In this document: positions 1 to 7,734 of the stretch, in pieces
Numbering within the stretch: position 1 is the first letter of the stretch
Layout: the number at the start of each line of letters is the position of its first letter
From: CAZVFX01 sp964626565
Lineage (GTDB): Bacteria > Myxococcota_A > UBA9042 > CAIXZC01
Length of the DNA: 27,443 nt
Reading direction: 5' to 3'
Assembly (NCBI GenBank): GCA_964626565.1
Contig: CAZVFX010000094.1
Coordinates: 1 to 27,443, forward strand
Position numbers and translations under genes: made by a program
Notes under the pieces: model-generated
What the model was told of the DNA's origin: nothing
The model's database searches: none
What the model saw: only the letters and a program-made list of their open reading frames with translations

Positions 1-50
1 AATGACCCGCACATATTATCACCACCAAGGGGGACGCGCCTCCATTAAGC

Positions 51-92
51 CTATTAGCTTGTGTGCCCTTCGGGGCCTTTGTTCGGATTTGG
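51..92. repeat. 42-bp intergenic direct repeat, copy A
   Basis: This stretch is identical over 42 bases to 4688-4729, in the same orientation. It contains a short GCCC-TTCG-GGGC hairpin with a UUCG tetraloop (64-75) followed by CTTTGTT. Both copies lie about 90-100 bases upstream of a gene start. Nothing else is seen in bases 1-142 apart from the possible promoter at 123-151. It could be a fragment of a dispersed element or a cis-acting site; the sequence alone does not decide. Confidence 0.85.
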
Positions 93-122
93 GTGTCTGA
101 GGCCGGAAGGGCTGAGGCGCCC

Positions 123-151
123 TTGTTCTGCTGTTCAGTGTTTTGTACACT
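123..151 (+). promoter_or_regulatory. Possible sigma70-type promoter of the Cys-rich P-domain lipoprotein
   Basis: TTGTTC (123-128) and TACACT (146-151) are separated by 17 bases and match the -35 and -10 consensus at 3/6 and 4/6 positions. The -10 box ends 31 bases before the chosen ATG at 182. The kinase gene has the same -10-to-ATG distance. A start here would leave the TTG codon at 143 untranscribed, which supports the ATG at 182. The match is weak. Confidence 0.35.
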
Positions 152-181
152 GAAATACGAAGGCCCTGCAGGAGACCGCAT

Positions 182-3100
182 ATGTACCGACACCTCGGTG
201 TAGTCTGCCTTGCTTTCTGCCTCTCCTTCGCCTGTGGCGAAAGCCCGTCGTTCGAGCAAACGCATCAAGCGTTGGACCCTTTGTTCTGTACCGAGGACGC
301 AGACTGCGACGACTCCAACGTCTGCACCGACGACTCATGCGTCGATGAACTGTGTGTCTTCGTGAAGAACGACACCCCCAACTGCTGCTGGACCCACGCG
401 GCGTGTGGCCCCGGGGGGCCGTGGGACGACGGGCTGCCGACCACTATCGACTACTGCCAGAACAATCAGTGCATGCACGTCCTGCCTCTGCCCGGTCCGT
501 GCGATGGTGACCCGTGGGACTGTCTTCCGGACGACGACCCCTGCACCGAAACCGAGTGTGTTGAGACCTACTGCATGCACCTGCTTATTCCGGGCTGCTG
601 TGTCGAGGACGACGATTGTCACGACGGGATAACCTGCACGACGGATGTGTGCGTTCTCGGCGATGGCGACTCCGGAACCTGCCTGTACGAAGAGATCCCG
701 GGCTGCTGCAACGACGAAACCGATTGCGACGACGACTATCCCTGCAGCCTGGACCTGTGCATCAACCATAAATGTCAGAACCCAGCCGACCTGGAATTCA
801 CCGATTGCTGCGTCGCGGACGACGAATGCGTCGATGGATTCGACTGCACCACGGAATTCTGCGACCTCCAGGTCAACGCGTGTGTGGTGTCCCTGGTCCC
901 GGACCAGGAGCCGGCCTGCTGCTGGACGCATGCCCAGTGCGACGATGACAATTCGTACACCATCGACCTGTGCGTAGATCATCAATGCGACAACAACCAG
1001 AACCCGGATCTGTGCAATCCCGAGTTGGGGGTCATGTGCGACGACAACAACCCTTGCACCGTGGGCACATGCGACGATGGCGTGTGTGACTACTACCTGA
1101 TCAACGGCTGCTGCAGCCAGGATGCGGATTGCTCCGTCGCGCCTCTCACAGACGATAATCCATGTACCACCGACCACTGCAACCTCGACACCCACCAGTG
1201 CGAATTCGAGATCATAGTGAACTGCTGCTCCTCCAGTGCGGACTGCGGGCTGGGCGGGATGTGGGACGACGGCGATTGGTGCACCATCGACACCTGTGTC
1301 AACTTCGTATGCATGCACGTCAAGGATTTTGCAGCGGAGCCGTACTGCGACTGTTGGTCGAACTGGCAATGCGACGACAACAACGAATGCACCATCGACA
1401 CTTGCGACCTGTCCACGACGACGTGCGAACACACAGCAGATCTGGCGCAAGACTATTGCTGCAACAGCGCAACCGATTGCTACGATGATGACGCCAACAC
1501 GAGCGATAAGTGCGTGAACTACAAGTGCGAGTATGACTGTCTGGATGGCTGCGACAACCCTCCGTGGTGGTGGTGCGATGACGGCAATCCATGTACGTGC
1601 GACATGTGTATCGGCTGCTACTGCTACAATCTCGGCCCCGACGAAGCGCCGCCAAGTTGCGACCTTCCCGATACCTGCTGCCTCACCGACAGCGACTGCC
1701 CGCCATCCGGCGCAGAGTGCGACGTACCGGTCTGCAATCCGGACACGTTCCTCTGCGAGTACGCTTGGTCCGGCACGTGCCCATACTCCCTGCCCTACAC
1801 CCAAAACTTCAACTTGTGCGCCACTCTCGAGAGCTTGAACTGGCAAATCATCGACTTCTGGGCCGACACTGCCGCCAACTGGAAGTGCACCTCCCTGGGA
1901 CCGCTGGGTGCGGATAACCACTTGCGGTTCGATTGGACGCCTGAGATCAATGCTCCCTTCGAGTCTTATCTCGTAACGCCGCCCTTTGACACCGAGGGGC
2001 TCTCCAACATCACAGTGCAGTTCGACCGGTACTACAGCCACTTCGAAGGAGCGGTGGAACTGGGGTTGGTGGTGATCTACGACCTGGATGAAGATAACGA
2101 GCTTACCTTCACCGACCTGTTCCTGACCGTATGGTCGGAGCTGGCGGAGTCCAGCCTGCCCGCAGCGACGGTGCACCACGTCGTGTCTTCCGACCTGCTG
2201 GCCAACTGGACCTACATCGGCTTCAGGGTCACGGCTACTGACTCCTTCAACCTCAACCACTTCGACCTCGACAACGTGAAGGTGTGTCCCGGCGTCCCTC
2301 CGGCGTGGGATTTCTCACCCGTCAGTCTCGCAGGGTCCTGGGACACAGTGTGGGTAGAAGAACTTCTTGCTAGCGACGGAGACGGCGACGACCTGGAGTT
2401 CATCCTGGTGAATGCGCCGGTTTTCGCTTCTTTGCAGGCGCCGCTGAAGAACTGGGCCGACGGGAGCTGGAGTGTGGAGCTTGTGGTGGAACCCCAATCC
2501 TCCGACGACGCGGGTGAGTACGAAATCGTGGTGCGGGTTTCCGACGGCTGCCTGCATAAGGATGTGACTATTCCGCTTACCGTCGTCCCGGATGTGACCG
2601 GCGCTTACGTGGTCTGGGCCCCGCCGGAAGTCGCCCCCGAGGTTCTGGGGCCCGTCTACCAGGCGCTGTCAGCCAGTGGAGAAGAGATCAAGGTCCTCAC
2701 CAACCTCGCACTGCTGGAGAGCCTGAGCGAGGTGGAGGGCTTGTTCGTAATCCTCGGCGTCTACGGCCAGAATCATGTCCTCACCCAAACCGAGGGACAG
2801 ATGCTGGCCGACTATCTCGACGGGGGCGGAAGGTTGTACATAGAAGGGGGCGACACCTGGGCGTATGACCCGTGGACGGATGTGCATCATTACTTCCAGG
2901 TCAAAGGACTCTCGGACGGGGGACAGACCTACCCCGGCCCCGTGGACGGAAAGCATTTCTGTTACGGTAGCAACTTCAACGTCGCCCTCTGGCCTCCGGT
3001 CAACGCGTTCATCGATGAGTTGGCTCCGAAGCTCAACGGCGGTGCGTTCCCGTTGTTGAGCGACGACTGGTTCACGGGGACAGACCTCGCCATTTCCTAC

Positions 3101-4507
3101 GAAGACGGCGACCTCGGCTACCGCACCATCGCGGCCTCGCTGCCCCTAGCCGCGCTGGTAGAGATGGGCCAAGGCACCGTGGATCTGTTGGTGTTAAGAT
3201 ATCTCGACTTTTTCGAGGATGGGTATCCGGGGTGTGCCGTGGACGAGGAGTGCGACGACGGTGTGATTTGCACTCTGGACCAGTGCCAGGACGGCGCCTG
3301 CGAACACGACATGTATCCCGACTGCATCGTGTGTGAGGACGACCTCGATTGTCCGGAAAAGGAGGCGTGCGTCTTGTCCAACGGCATCTGCGTCGACATC
3401 CCGGGGTACCGCTTCGACTCCACCGATACGCCCATCGTCATTCCGGCTGCCGGGCCGGGTGTTTACGCAAGCACCATCAACATACCGGGGACAAACCTCA
3501 TCCAGGACGTCTATGTCCAGGTGCGAGTTGCGCACACCTACCCCGGAGACCTCCGAGTCATTTTGAGTCATGCCGGGATGACGGTGACCCTGGAGCAGGT
3601 CCAGCCGGGCTTGAAGGGAGACGGCATCTTCCTGACCTACGACAAGGGCGTGGACACATGGTCCGGCAGCGTCTTTGAGCTTGATGCGTACGACGGCATG
3701 TCAATCAACGGCGACTGGACGCTGACCGTGACCGACGTGATGGGGTTGCACGGCGGGAAACTCCTCCAGTGGAGTTTGTATTTCCCCTTTGGAGGTGGTT
3801 GCTCGTCAGACGCGACGTGCCAGGCCAGTGCTTCTGGATGCGCGGACGGTTGGTGTACTGACGAAGGTTACTGCGAATACAAGCTGAAGGACTGTGACGA
3901 CTACAATGCCTGCACTACCGATTGGTGCGAGGAACCGATGGACTGCATCAACCAGGCCAAGGACTGCGACGACGGCAAGGTCTGTACAGTCGACACTTGC
4001 GACCTGTGGACCGGTGAGTGCATAAACGACATGCCGGACAACTGCCTGGGCCCGTGCGAGGGGCACGACGACTGTGGGCTGAATGATTATTGCGACGTCG
4101 ACCTCGGTCTGTGCGCTCCTATCCCGGGCAACGTGTTTGTCTCCCAGGACTCGTTCCCCCTGGCGATTCCCGATGCAGACCCTTCCGGCTTGTCCAGCGG
4201 CATCGTGGTGTGGGACTACGCCTTCGTCTGGAACCTCTACGTAAAGGTGATGATCACGCACGGGTACAGCTCGGACCTGGTCGTTACGGTGACTAACGGG
4301 GCCAAGCTCCTGACCCTTCATGACCAGTCGGGCGGGATGTCGGACGACGTCTACAGGGTCTACGGCATTGCCGAACTGCCCGATGGAGGGGGCGACATGG
4401 ACCTGTTCGACTACATGTGGGCCAGCGGACAATGGACGCTGACTGTAACCGACCTCGTCCCGGGTGACGTCGGCAGTCTCGACGACTGGCGGTTGTTCTT
4501 GCCGTAG
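182..4507 (+). CDS. Large Cys-rich lipoprotein with GATase-like domain and two P domains
   Basis: Predicted exported lipoprotein of 1441 residues; function unknown. The ATG at 182 is preferred over TTG 143 because AGGAGA lies 6 bases upstream and the protein then begins with a short signal ending in a lipobox (LSFAC). Residues about 30-530 are Cys-rich units of the CDDxNxCTxDxC type, punctuated by nine CC doublets (e.g. GCCVEDDDC, GCCNDETDC). Residues about 539-700 form a MAM/choice-of-anchor-like beta sandwich. About 705-803 look Ig/cadherin-like. About 808-1006 resemble a GATase/ThuA-like fold (LADYLDGGGRLYIEGGD). Two P domains follow (about 1075-1204 and 1316-1441), recognisable by HTYPGDLRV, NGDWTLTVTD and SGQWTLTVTD, with a Cys-rich linker between them. 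P domains usually accompany subtilisin-like convertases, but no protease domain is present. A structural or binding role at the surface is inferred. The gene is certain; the domain calls are from motif recognition. Confidence 0.9.
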   Translation: MYRHLGVVCLAFCLSFACGESPSFEQTHQALDPLFCTEDADCDDSNVCTDDSCVDELCVFVKNDTPNCCWTHAACGPGGPWDDGLPTTIDYCQNNQCMHVLPLPGPCDGDPWDCLPDDDPCTETECVETYCMHLLIPGCCVEDDDCHDGITCTTDVCVLGDGDSGTCLYEEIPGCCNDETDCDDDYPCSLDLCINHKCQNPADLEFTDCCVADDECVDGFDCTTEFCDLQVNACVVSLVPDQEPACCWTHAQCDDDNSYTIDLCVDHQCDNNQNPDLCNPELGVMCDDNNPCTVGTCDDGVCDYYLINGCCSQDADCSVAPLTDDNPCTTDHCNLDTHQCEFEIIVNCCSSSADCGLGGMWDDGDWCTIDTCVNFVCMHVKDFAAEPYCDCWSNWQCDDNNECTIDTCDLSTTTCEHTADLAQDYCCNSATDCYDDDANTSDKCVNYKCEYDCLDGCDNPPWWWCDDGNPCTCDMCIGCYCYNLGPDEAPPSCDLPDTCCLTDSDCPPSGAECDVPVCNPDTFLCEYAWSGTCPYSLPYTQNFNLCATLESLNWQIIDFWADTAANWKCTSLGPLGADNHLRFDWTPEINAPFESYLVTPPFDTEGLSNITVQFDRYYSHFEGAVELGLVVIYDLDEDNELTFTDLFLTVWSELAESSLPAATVHHVVSSDLLANWTYIGFRVTATDSFNLNHFDLDNVKVCPGVPPAWDFSPVSLAGSWDTVWVEELLASDGDGDDLEFILVNAPVFASLQAPLKNWADGSWSVELVVEPQSSDDAGEYEIVVRVSDGCLHKDVTIPLTVVPDVTGAYVVWAPPEVAPEVLGPVYQALSASGEEIKVLTNLALLESLSEVEGLFVILGVYGQNHVLTQTEGQMLADYLDGGGRLYIEGGDTWAYDPWTDVHHYFQVKGLSDGGQTYPGPVDGKHFCYGSNFNVALWPPVNAFIDELAPKLNGGAFPLLSDDWFTGTDLAISYEDGDLGYRTIAASLPLAALVEMGQGTVDLLVLRYLDFFEDGYPGCAVDEECDDGVICTLDQCQDGACEHDMYPDCIVCEDDLDCPEKEACVLSNGICVDIPGYRFDSTDTPIVIPAAGPGVYASTINIPGTNLIQDVYVQVRVAHTYPGDLRVILSHAGMTVTLEQVQPGLKGDGIFLTYDKGVDTWSGSVFELDAYDGMSINGDWTLTVTDVMGLHGGKLLQWSLYFPFGGGCSSDATCQASASGCADGWCTDEGYCEYKLKDCDDYNACTTDWCEEPMDCINQAKDCDDGKVCTVDTCDLWTGECINDMPDNCLGPCEGHDDCGLNDYCDVDLGLCAPIPGNVFVSQDSFPLAIPDADPSGLSSGIVVWDYAFVWNLYVKVMITHGYSSDLVVTVTNGAKLLTLHDQSGGMSDDVYRVYGIAELPDGGGDMDLFDYMWASGQWTLTVTDLVPGDVGSLDDWRLFLP

Positions 4508-4562
4508 CCTCTCCATCCGTAGATACCCAGAATCCAAACAGCGCCGCCAGGCCCGAGATTAA

Positions 4563-4691
4563 ATAGCCCACGCCGTAAGCCGTGGGTGGAGATGTGCCGT
4601 CGTCGGAGGGAGGCCGGGCGGGTGCCCGGGTTTTCTGGAGGCTTCGAGCCGGCACATCCGCAACGATCCCACGGCTAACGGCGTGGGCTAT
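4563..4691. repeat. 129-bp foldback (REP/MITE-like) element
   Basis: The 24-base ends (4563-4586 and 4668-4691) are inverted repeats with 23 of 24 matches. Inside them a second perfect 9-bp pairing, GATGTGCCG with CGGCACATC, extends the stem. The centre holds a CCGGGC-GGGT-GCCCGG hairpin. The right end runs directly into copy B of the 42-bp repeat. No ORF of its own is present, so this is a non-autonomous palindromic element; a link to a REP-associated transposase is a guess. Apart from it, copy B and a weak promoter, the 4508-4829 gap shows nothing recognisable. Confidence 0.75.
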
Positions 4692-4729
4692 TAGCTTGTG
4701 TGCCCTTCGGGGCCTTTGTTCGGATTTGG
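4688..4729. repeat. 42-bp intergenic direct repeat, copy B
   Basis: Perfect match to 51-92, including the UUCG-capped hairpin. It overlaps the right end of the foldback element by four bases and lies 100 bases upstream of the kinase start. Copy A lacks the foldback on its left side, so the 42-bp unit and the palindrome are separable. Confidence 0.85.
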
Positions 4730-4770
4730 AGATCGAGAAGATCAAGGTTGCGGCGCCCGGCGACGCACCC

Positions 4771-4799
4771 TTGCCCTTCCTCATAGGTTCAGTTAGGCT
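4771..4799 (+). promoter_or_regulatory. Possible promoter of the kinase gene
   Basis: TTGCCC (4771-4776), 17 bases, then TAGGCT (4794-4799): each box matches the consensus at only 3/6 positions. The support is mainly comparative. The -10 end-to-ATG distance is 31 bases, identical to that at the gene starting at 182, and both boxes follow a copy of the 42-bp repeat. Confidence 0.3.
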
Positions 4800-4829
4800 T
4801 AGCCCCGGAACGTGTGCGGGGAAGGATCC

Positions 4830-7493
4830 ATGGTGGGCGGTAGCGGCGACAATACGGGCGGGAATTCCACCATTGTGGACCGGGTTCTCGCCGGTCGTTA
4901 CCGGCTGGCCAGTATCATCGGCGTGGGTGGCATGGGGCATGTCTACCGTGCGACGCAACTCTCCATGGAAAGGGAAGTGGCGGTCAAGATTCTCAGGCCC
5001 GACATCTGCACCGACCTGGAGTCCCGGGATGTCTGGATCGCCCGGTTCCGGCGGGAGGTGGACGCGCTGAGCCGGTTGCAGCACCCCAACACTGTGACGG
5101 TGCACGATTACGGTGAGTCCAAGGATGGGGAGTGTTTCATCGTCATGGAGTTGCTCACCGGCGCGACCCTGGGCAGTCTGCAGGAAGAGGGGGTCTCACT
5201 GGAGGCCAAGCGGGTGATTCGTATCGCCCGGCAGGTGGCCCGGTCGTTGGCTGAGGCCCACTCTCACGGCATCGTTCACCGGGACTTGAAGCCGGACAAT
5301 ATCTTCCTCACCAGCATGCATGGCGAAGAGGATTTCATCAAAGTGGTGGATTTCGGCATCGCCAAAATCCTCGAAGGCGCAGACATCGCGTCTATTACCT
5401 CACCCGGCCTGGTTCCCGGCACTCCGGCGTTCATGTCCCCCGAACAGGCTGCGGGGGAGACGGTGGACCACCGCACCGACATCTACACCTTAGGTGCGAT
5501 CATGTTCGCGCTGCTGGCGGGAAGGCCCCCTTTCGACGGGGACTCCCCGGTGAAGGTGTTGGTTTCACACATGAAGGAGCCGCCACCGCTGATGGATGAA
5601 GTGGCGCCCAAGGTCCAGGCCCCGGCCGCGCTTCTCGACCTGGTCTACTCGTGTCTGGAGAAGCGCCCCGACGACCGGCCCCAGACGGCAGAGAGGGTAA
5701 TCGAACTGCTGGACGCCATCCCCTTGGACGGCACCGAGCAGATGTGGTCCATTGGTGAAGACAAGCAGACCACCGGTCCGGGCAGGCGGGTAAAAACCGC
5801 TGACTTCGCCGCGCTCATGACCACTCAGGTGGCAGTCGCGGGGCCAGAGGAGCCTACCCAGCCCATGGCGGATGGCACAGTGCGCGCTTCCCGCTGGCGC
5901 AGGCGCGCAGCGCTTGGGGGCGGGGCCGCGGTTGGGGTGCTGGTGGCCTGGCTGCTGCTGAGGTTTTTGGGCGGCGGTCTGGTGGTGGACTACTTCGGGG
6001 GAAGGGTGGCTGCCGCGGGTAGTGTGGCGGATTCGCTGGAGGAGTGGGAGCGCAGCCGTAGCATCGTGGGCGGTCTATTCACCCCCCATGACACTTGCGG
6101 CCTGGACCTTGCGATGCTCAAACGTCTGGAGGAGCGGGTGAAGACCCACTCCGAAGAGTGCGGCGCGGTGGCGCCGGAAACTCTGTTTGTCGAGGGAGGA
6201 GCGGACTGCACGGATAGTGAACGGCAGGTCAAGCCTCTGCTCCACCTGGCCCGTTTTGCATCATACTGCCGCCGGGGCGATTTTGTCGTCATGGATCAGC
6301 GGGCCGTGGAGCTTCTGGAAAACTATCCGGAGCGGCCCAGCCGTGAATTAGCCGAGCTGTTCTTTCGCTTGGGCAAGTCATACTACTACCGGGTGTTCCG
6401 CAAGGAGTTTAACTCACCGCAAGAGCGGAGGCAGTATCTGCAACGAGCGCTTTCCTGGTCCCAGAACGCGATCGTGGAGTTGAAAGACCTGGAGGAAGAC
6501 AGCGACGTGATCTTGTGGAACATCCGCTCCCGGGTGAACATCGCCAGCGCGCTGAAATTGATGCACCGCTACTCCGAGGCGGAGACAAGATTGAGGGAAG
6601 CGCTGGCGTTGGCTTTGGACAAGAAGGACGACTACTACGACGGGGTGTACGACCGGGTCACCGCCCCCATCTATTTTAACCTCTCCCTCCTTCTTTGTGA
6701 TTGGGGAAACGAGGAAGACCTGGCAGAGGCGGAGACCTATCTGAAGCGTGCCGAGAAGCTGTACTCGATGCGGGACGGCGGATTGCGGGAGATCTACCTC
6801 GACCGGGTGCGCAGCCAGTTGTCCGACCTGTACAGCCGTACCGGGCGATTCGGCCGCGCGGTGGAGCTTGCCATGCCTGCGCTCAGATCCCGCAAGGAGC
6901 GGCTGGCCCGGGCCGACGACAGTAAGCGGGCGGTGCGGCAGGTGGAGTACGCCCGGGCTTTGACCAACGCGGTGCGCGCGTTGTCGGAGTGCGTCGCCCG
7001 CGGTATTTCCTGCGGCCCCGGTCCGGAAGGTCAACTCGAAGAGGTGCAGCAGTGGCTGGTTGAGTTCGATGCCAAGGTGCTGCCCGAACAGTACCAGCAG
7101 GGCATGTTGCTGCTGGTGCGTGCCGCGGCGTGCGCAGCCACGGGCGACCCGGGCGGGTGCCGGGAGCACTACATGCAGGCGCTGCCGTTGTTGGAAGGGG
7201 ACGACTCGGACCAGGAGCAGGTGGCCGAGCACCTCGTAGCCTACCGGTCCGGTTTGGGAAGGGCGGGTGAGAAGTTCGCAGGAGATGCAATCGTAGTGCA
7301 GCAGAAGATTGTGTCCTGCCTTGTGGAACGCATCAGAGAAGTCACCACCTTCAGCCCCGGTGTCAGAGGTCTAACCCGCACCCGCAACAAGCTAGCCGCC
7401 GAGTGGGCCCACCTGCAGAGCATGTGCCGCACCTACGGCGTCGAACGTCCGGTAAAGGAACTTAGCGCCGCTGTGAAAGAGGCGCTTAACTAA
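4830..7493 (+). CDS. Membrane Ser/Thr protein kinase with extracytoplasmic TPR-like region
   Basis: Hanks-type (PknB-like) kinase of 887 residues. All catalytic motifs are present: Gly loop GVGGMG (31-36), AVKIL with Lys53, HRDLKPDN (150-157) with catalytic Asp152, DFG at 174-176, and the activation segment ending GTPAFMSPEQ (about 197-206). The kinase domain covers about 24-290. A basic stretch (WRRRAA) and one hydrophobic segment at about 355-378 predict a single membrane crossing, with the C-terminal 510 residues outside. That part is helical with TPR-like pairs, clearest at about 520-720 (YSEAETRLREALALA, LAEAETYLKRAEKLY). It probably senses or binds a protein partner. The ATG at 4830 is chosen over GTG 4812 because GGGGAAGGA precedes it; the spacing is short. 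No dedicated substrate gene is adjacent. Kinase identity is certain; the signal sensed is unknown. Confidence 0.96.
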   Translation: MVGGSGDNTGGNSTIVDRVLAGRYRLASIIGVGGMGHVYRATQLSMEREVAVKILRPDICTDLESRDVWIARFRREVDALSRLQHPNTVTVHDYGESKDGECFIVMELLTGATLGSLQEEGVSLEAKRVIRIARQVARSLAEAHSHGIVHRDLKPDNIFLTSMHGEEDFIKVVDFGIAKILEGADIASITSPGLVPGTPAFMSPEQAAGETVDHRTDIYTLGAIMFALLAGRPPFDGDSPVKVLVSHMKEPPPLMDEVAPKVQAPAALLDLVYSCLEKRPDDRPQTAERVIELLDAIPLDGTEQMWSIGEDKQTTGPGRRVKTADFAALMTTQVAVAGPEEPTQPMADGTVRASRWRRRAALGGGAAVGVLVAWLLLRFLGGGLVVDYFGGRVAAAGSVADSLEEWERSRSIVGGLFTPHDTCGLDLAMLKRLEERVKTHSEECGAVAPETLFVEGGADCTDSERQVKPLLHLARFASYCRRGDFVVMDQRAVELLENYPERPSRELAELFFRLGKSYYYRVFRKEFNSPQERRQYLQRALSWSQNAIVELKDLEEDSDVILWNIRSRVNIASALKLMHRYSEAETRLREALALALDKKDDYYDGVYDRVTAPIYFNLSLLLCDWGNEEDLAEAETYLKRAEKLYSMRDGGLREIYLDRVRSQLSDLYSRTGRFGRAVELAMPALRSRKERLARADDSKRAVRQVEYARALTNAVRALSECVARGISCGPGPEGQLEEVQQWLVEFDAKVLPEQYQQGMLLLVRAAACAATGDPGGCREHYMQALPLLEGDDSDQEQVAEHLVAYRSGLGRAGEKFAGDAIVVQQKIVSCLVERIREVTTFSPGVRGLTRTRNKLAAEWAHLQSMCRTYGVERPVKELSAAVKEALN

Positions 7494-7523
7494 GTCCGTT
7501 GCCGTTGCCGTTTCGCCTTCAAC

Positions 7524-7718
7524 ATTGTCATCCTGACACCTCCGACGCACCTATCCTCGCACTTGGAACGGCCCTGCCAGAGGAGGTGGAAGGACCCCAT
7601 GATGACTCGGAAACTCTCGTCGCAATTGTCGGCCATGGCCGACCGTTTCTGTCGACAGCATCCTGACATGGGGGAGGTCCTTCGACTCCGAACTTTGTTC
7701 GTCGCTCAGGATGACAAT
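7524..7718. repeat. 195-bp palindromic MITE-like intergenic element
   Basis: The ends are a perfect 13-bp inverted repeat: ATTGTCATCCTGA (7524-7536) and TCAGGATGACAAT (7706-7718). Inside are a perfect 16-bp palindrome, GTCGGCCATGGCCGAC (7628-7643), a 10-bp palindrome, CTGTCGACAG (7649-7658), and an imperfect pairing of AAGGACC...CCCAT with ATGGGGGAGGTCCTT. It fills the gap between two convergent genes and may also serve as a bidirectional terminator. It carries no credible ORF. Confidence 0.7.
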
Positions 7719-7734
7719 TCGGAGGGTGCGGGAG

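Noticed and set aside
143..181. Upstream TTG start extending the first Cys-rich protein
   Set aside because: It would put 13 polar residues in front of a good lipoprotein signal; the ATG at 182 has a proper ribosome-binding site and the predicted promoter overlaps the TTG.
335..2260. Long antisense ORF of 641 codons opposite the first Cys-rich gene
   Set aside because: Repeated TGC/GAC/GAC-rich codons leave the opposite strand free of stops. The antisense product is a low-complexity Val/Ala/Ile-rich sequence with no start signal or family resemblance. The same holds for the ORFs at 13420-15129, 17891-20134, 8347-9453 and 10001-11134.
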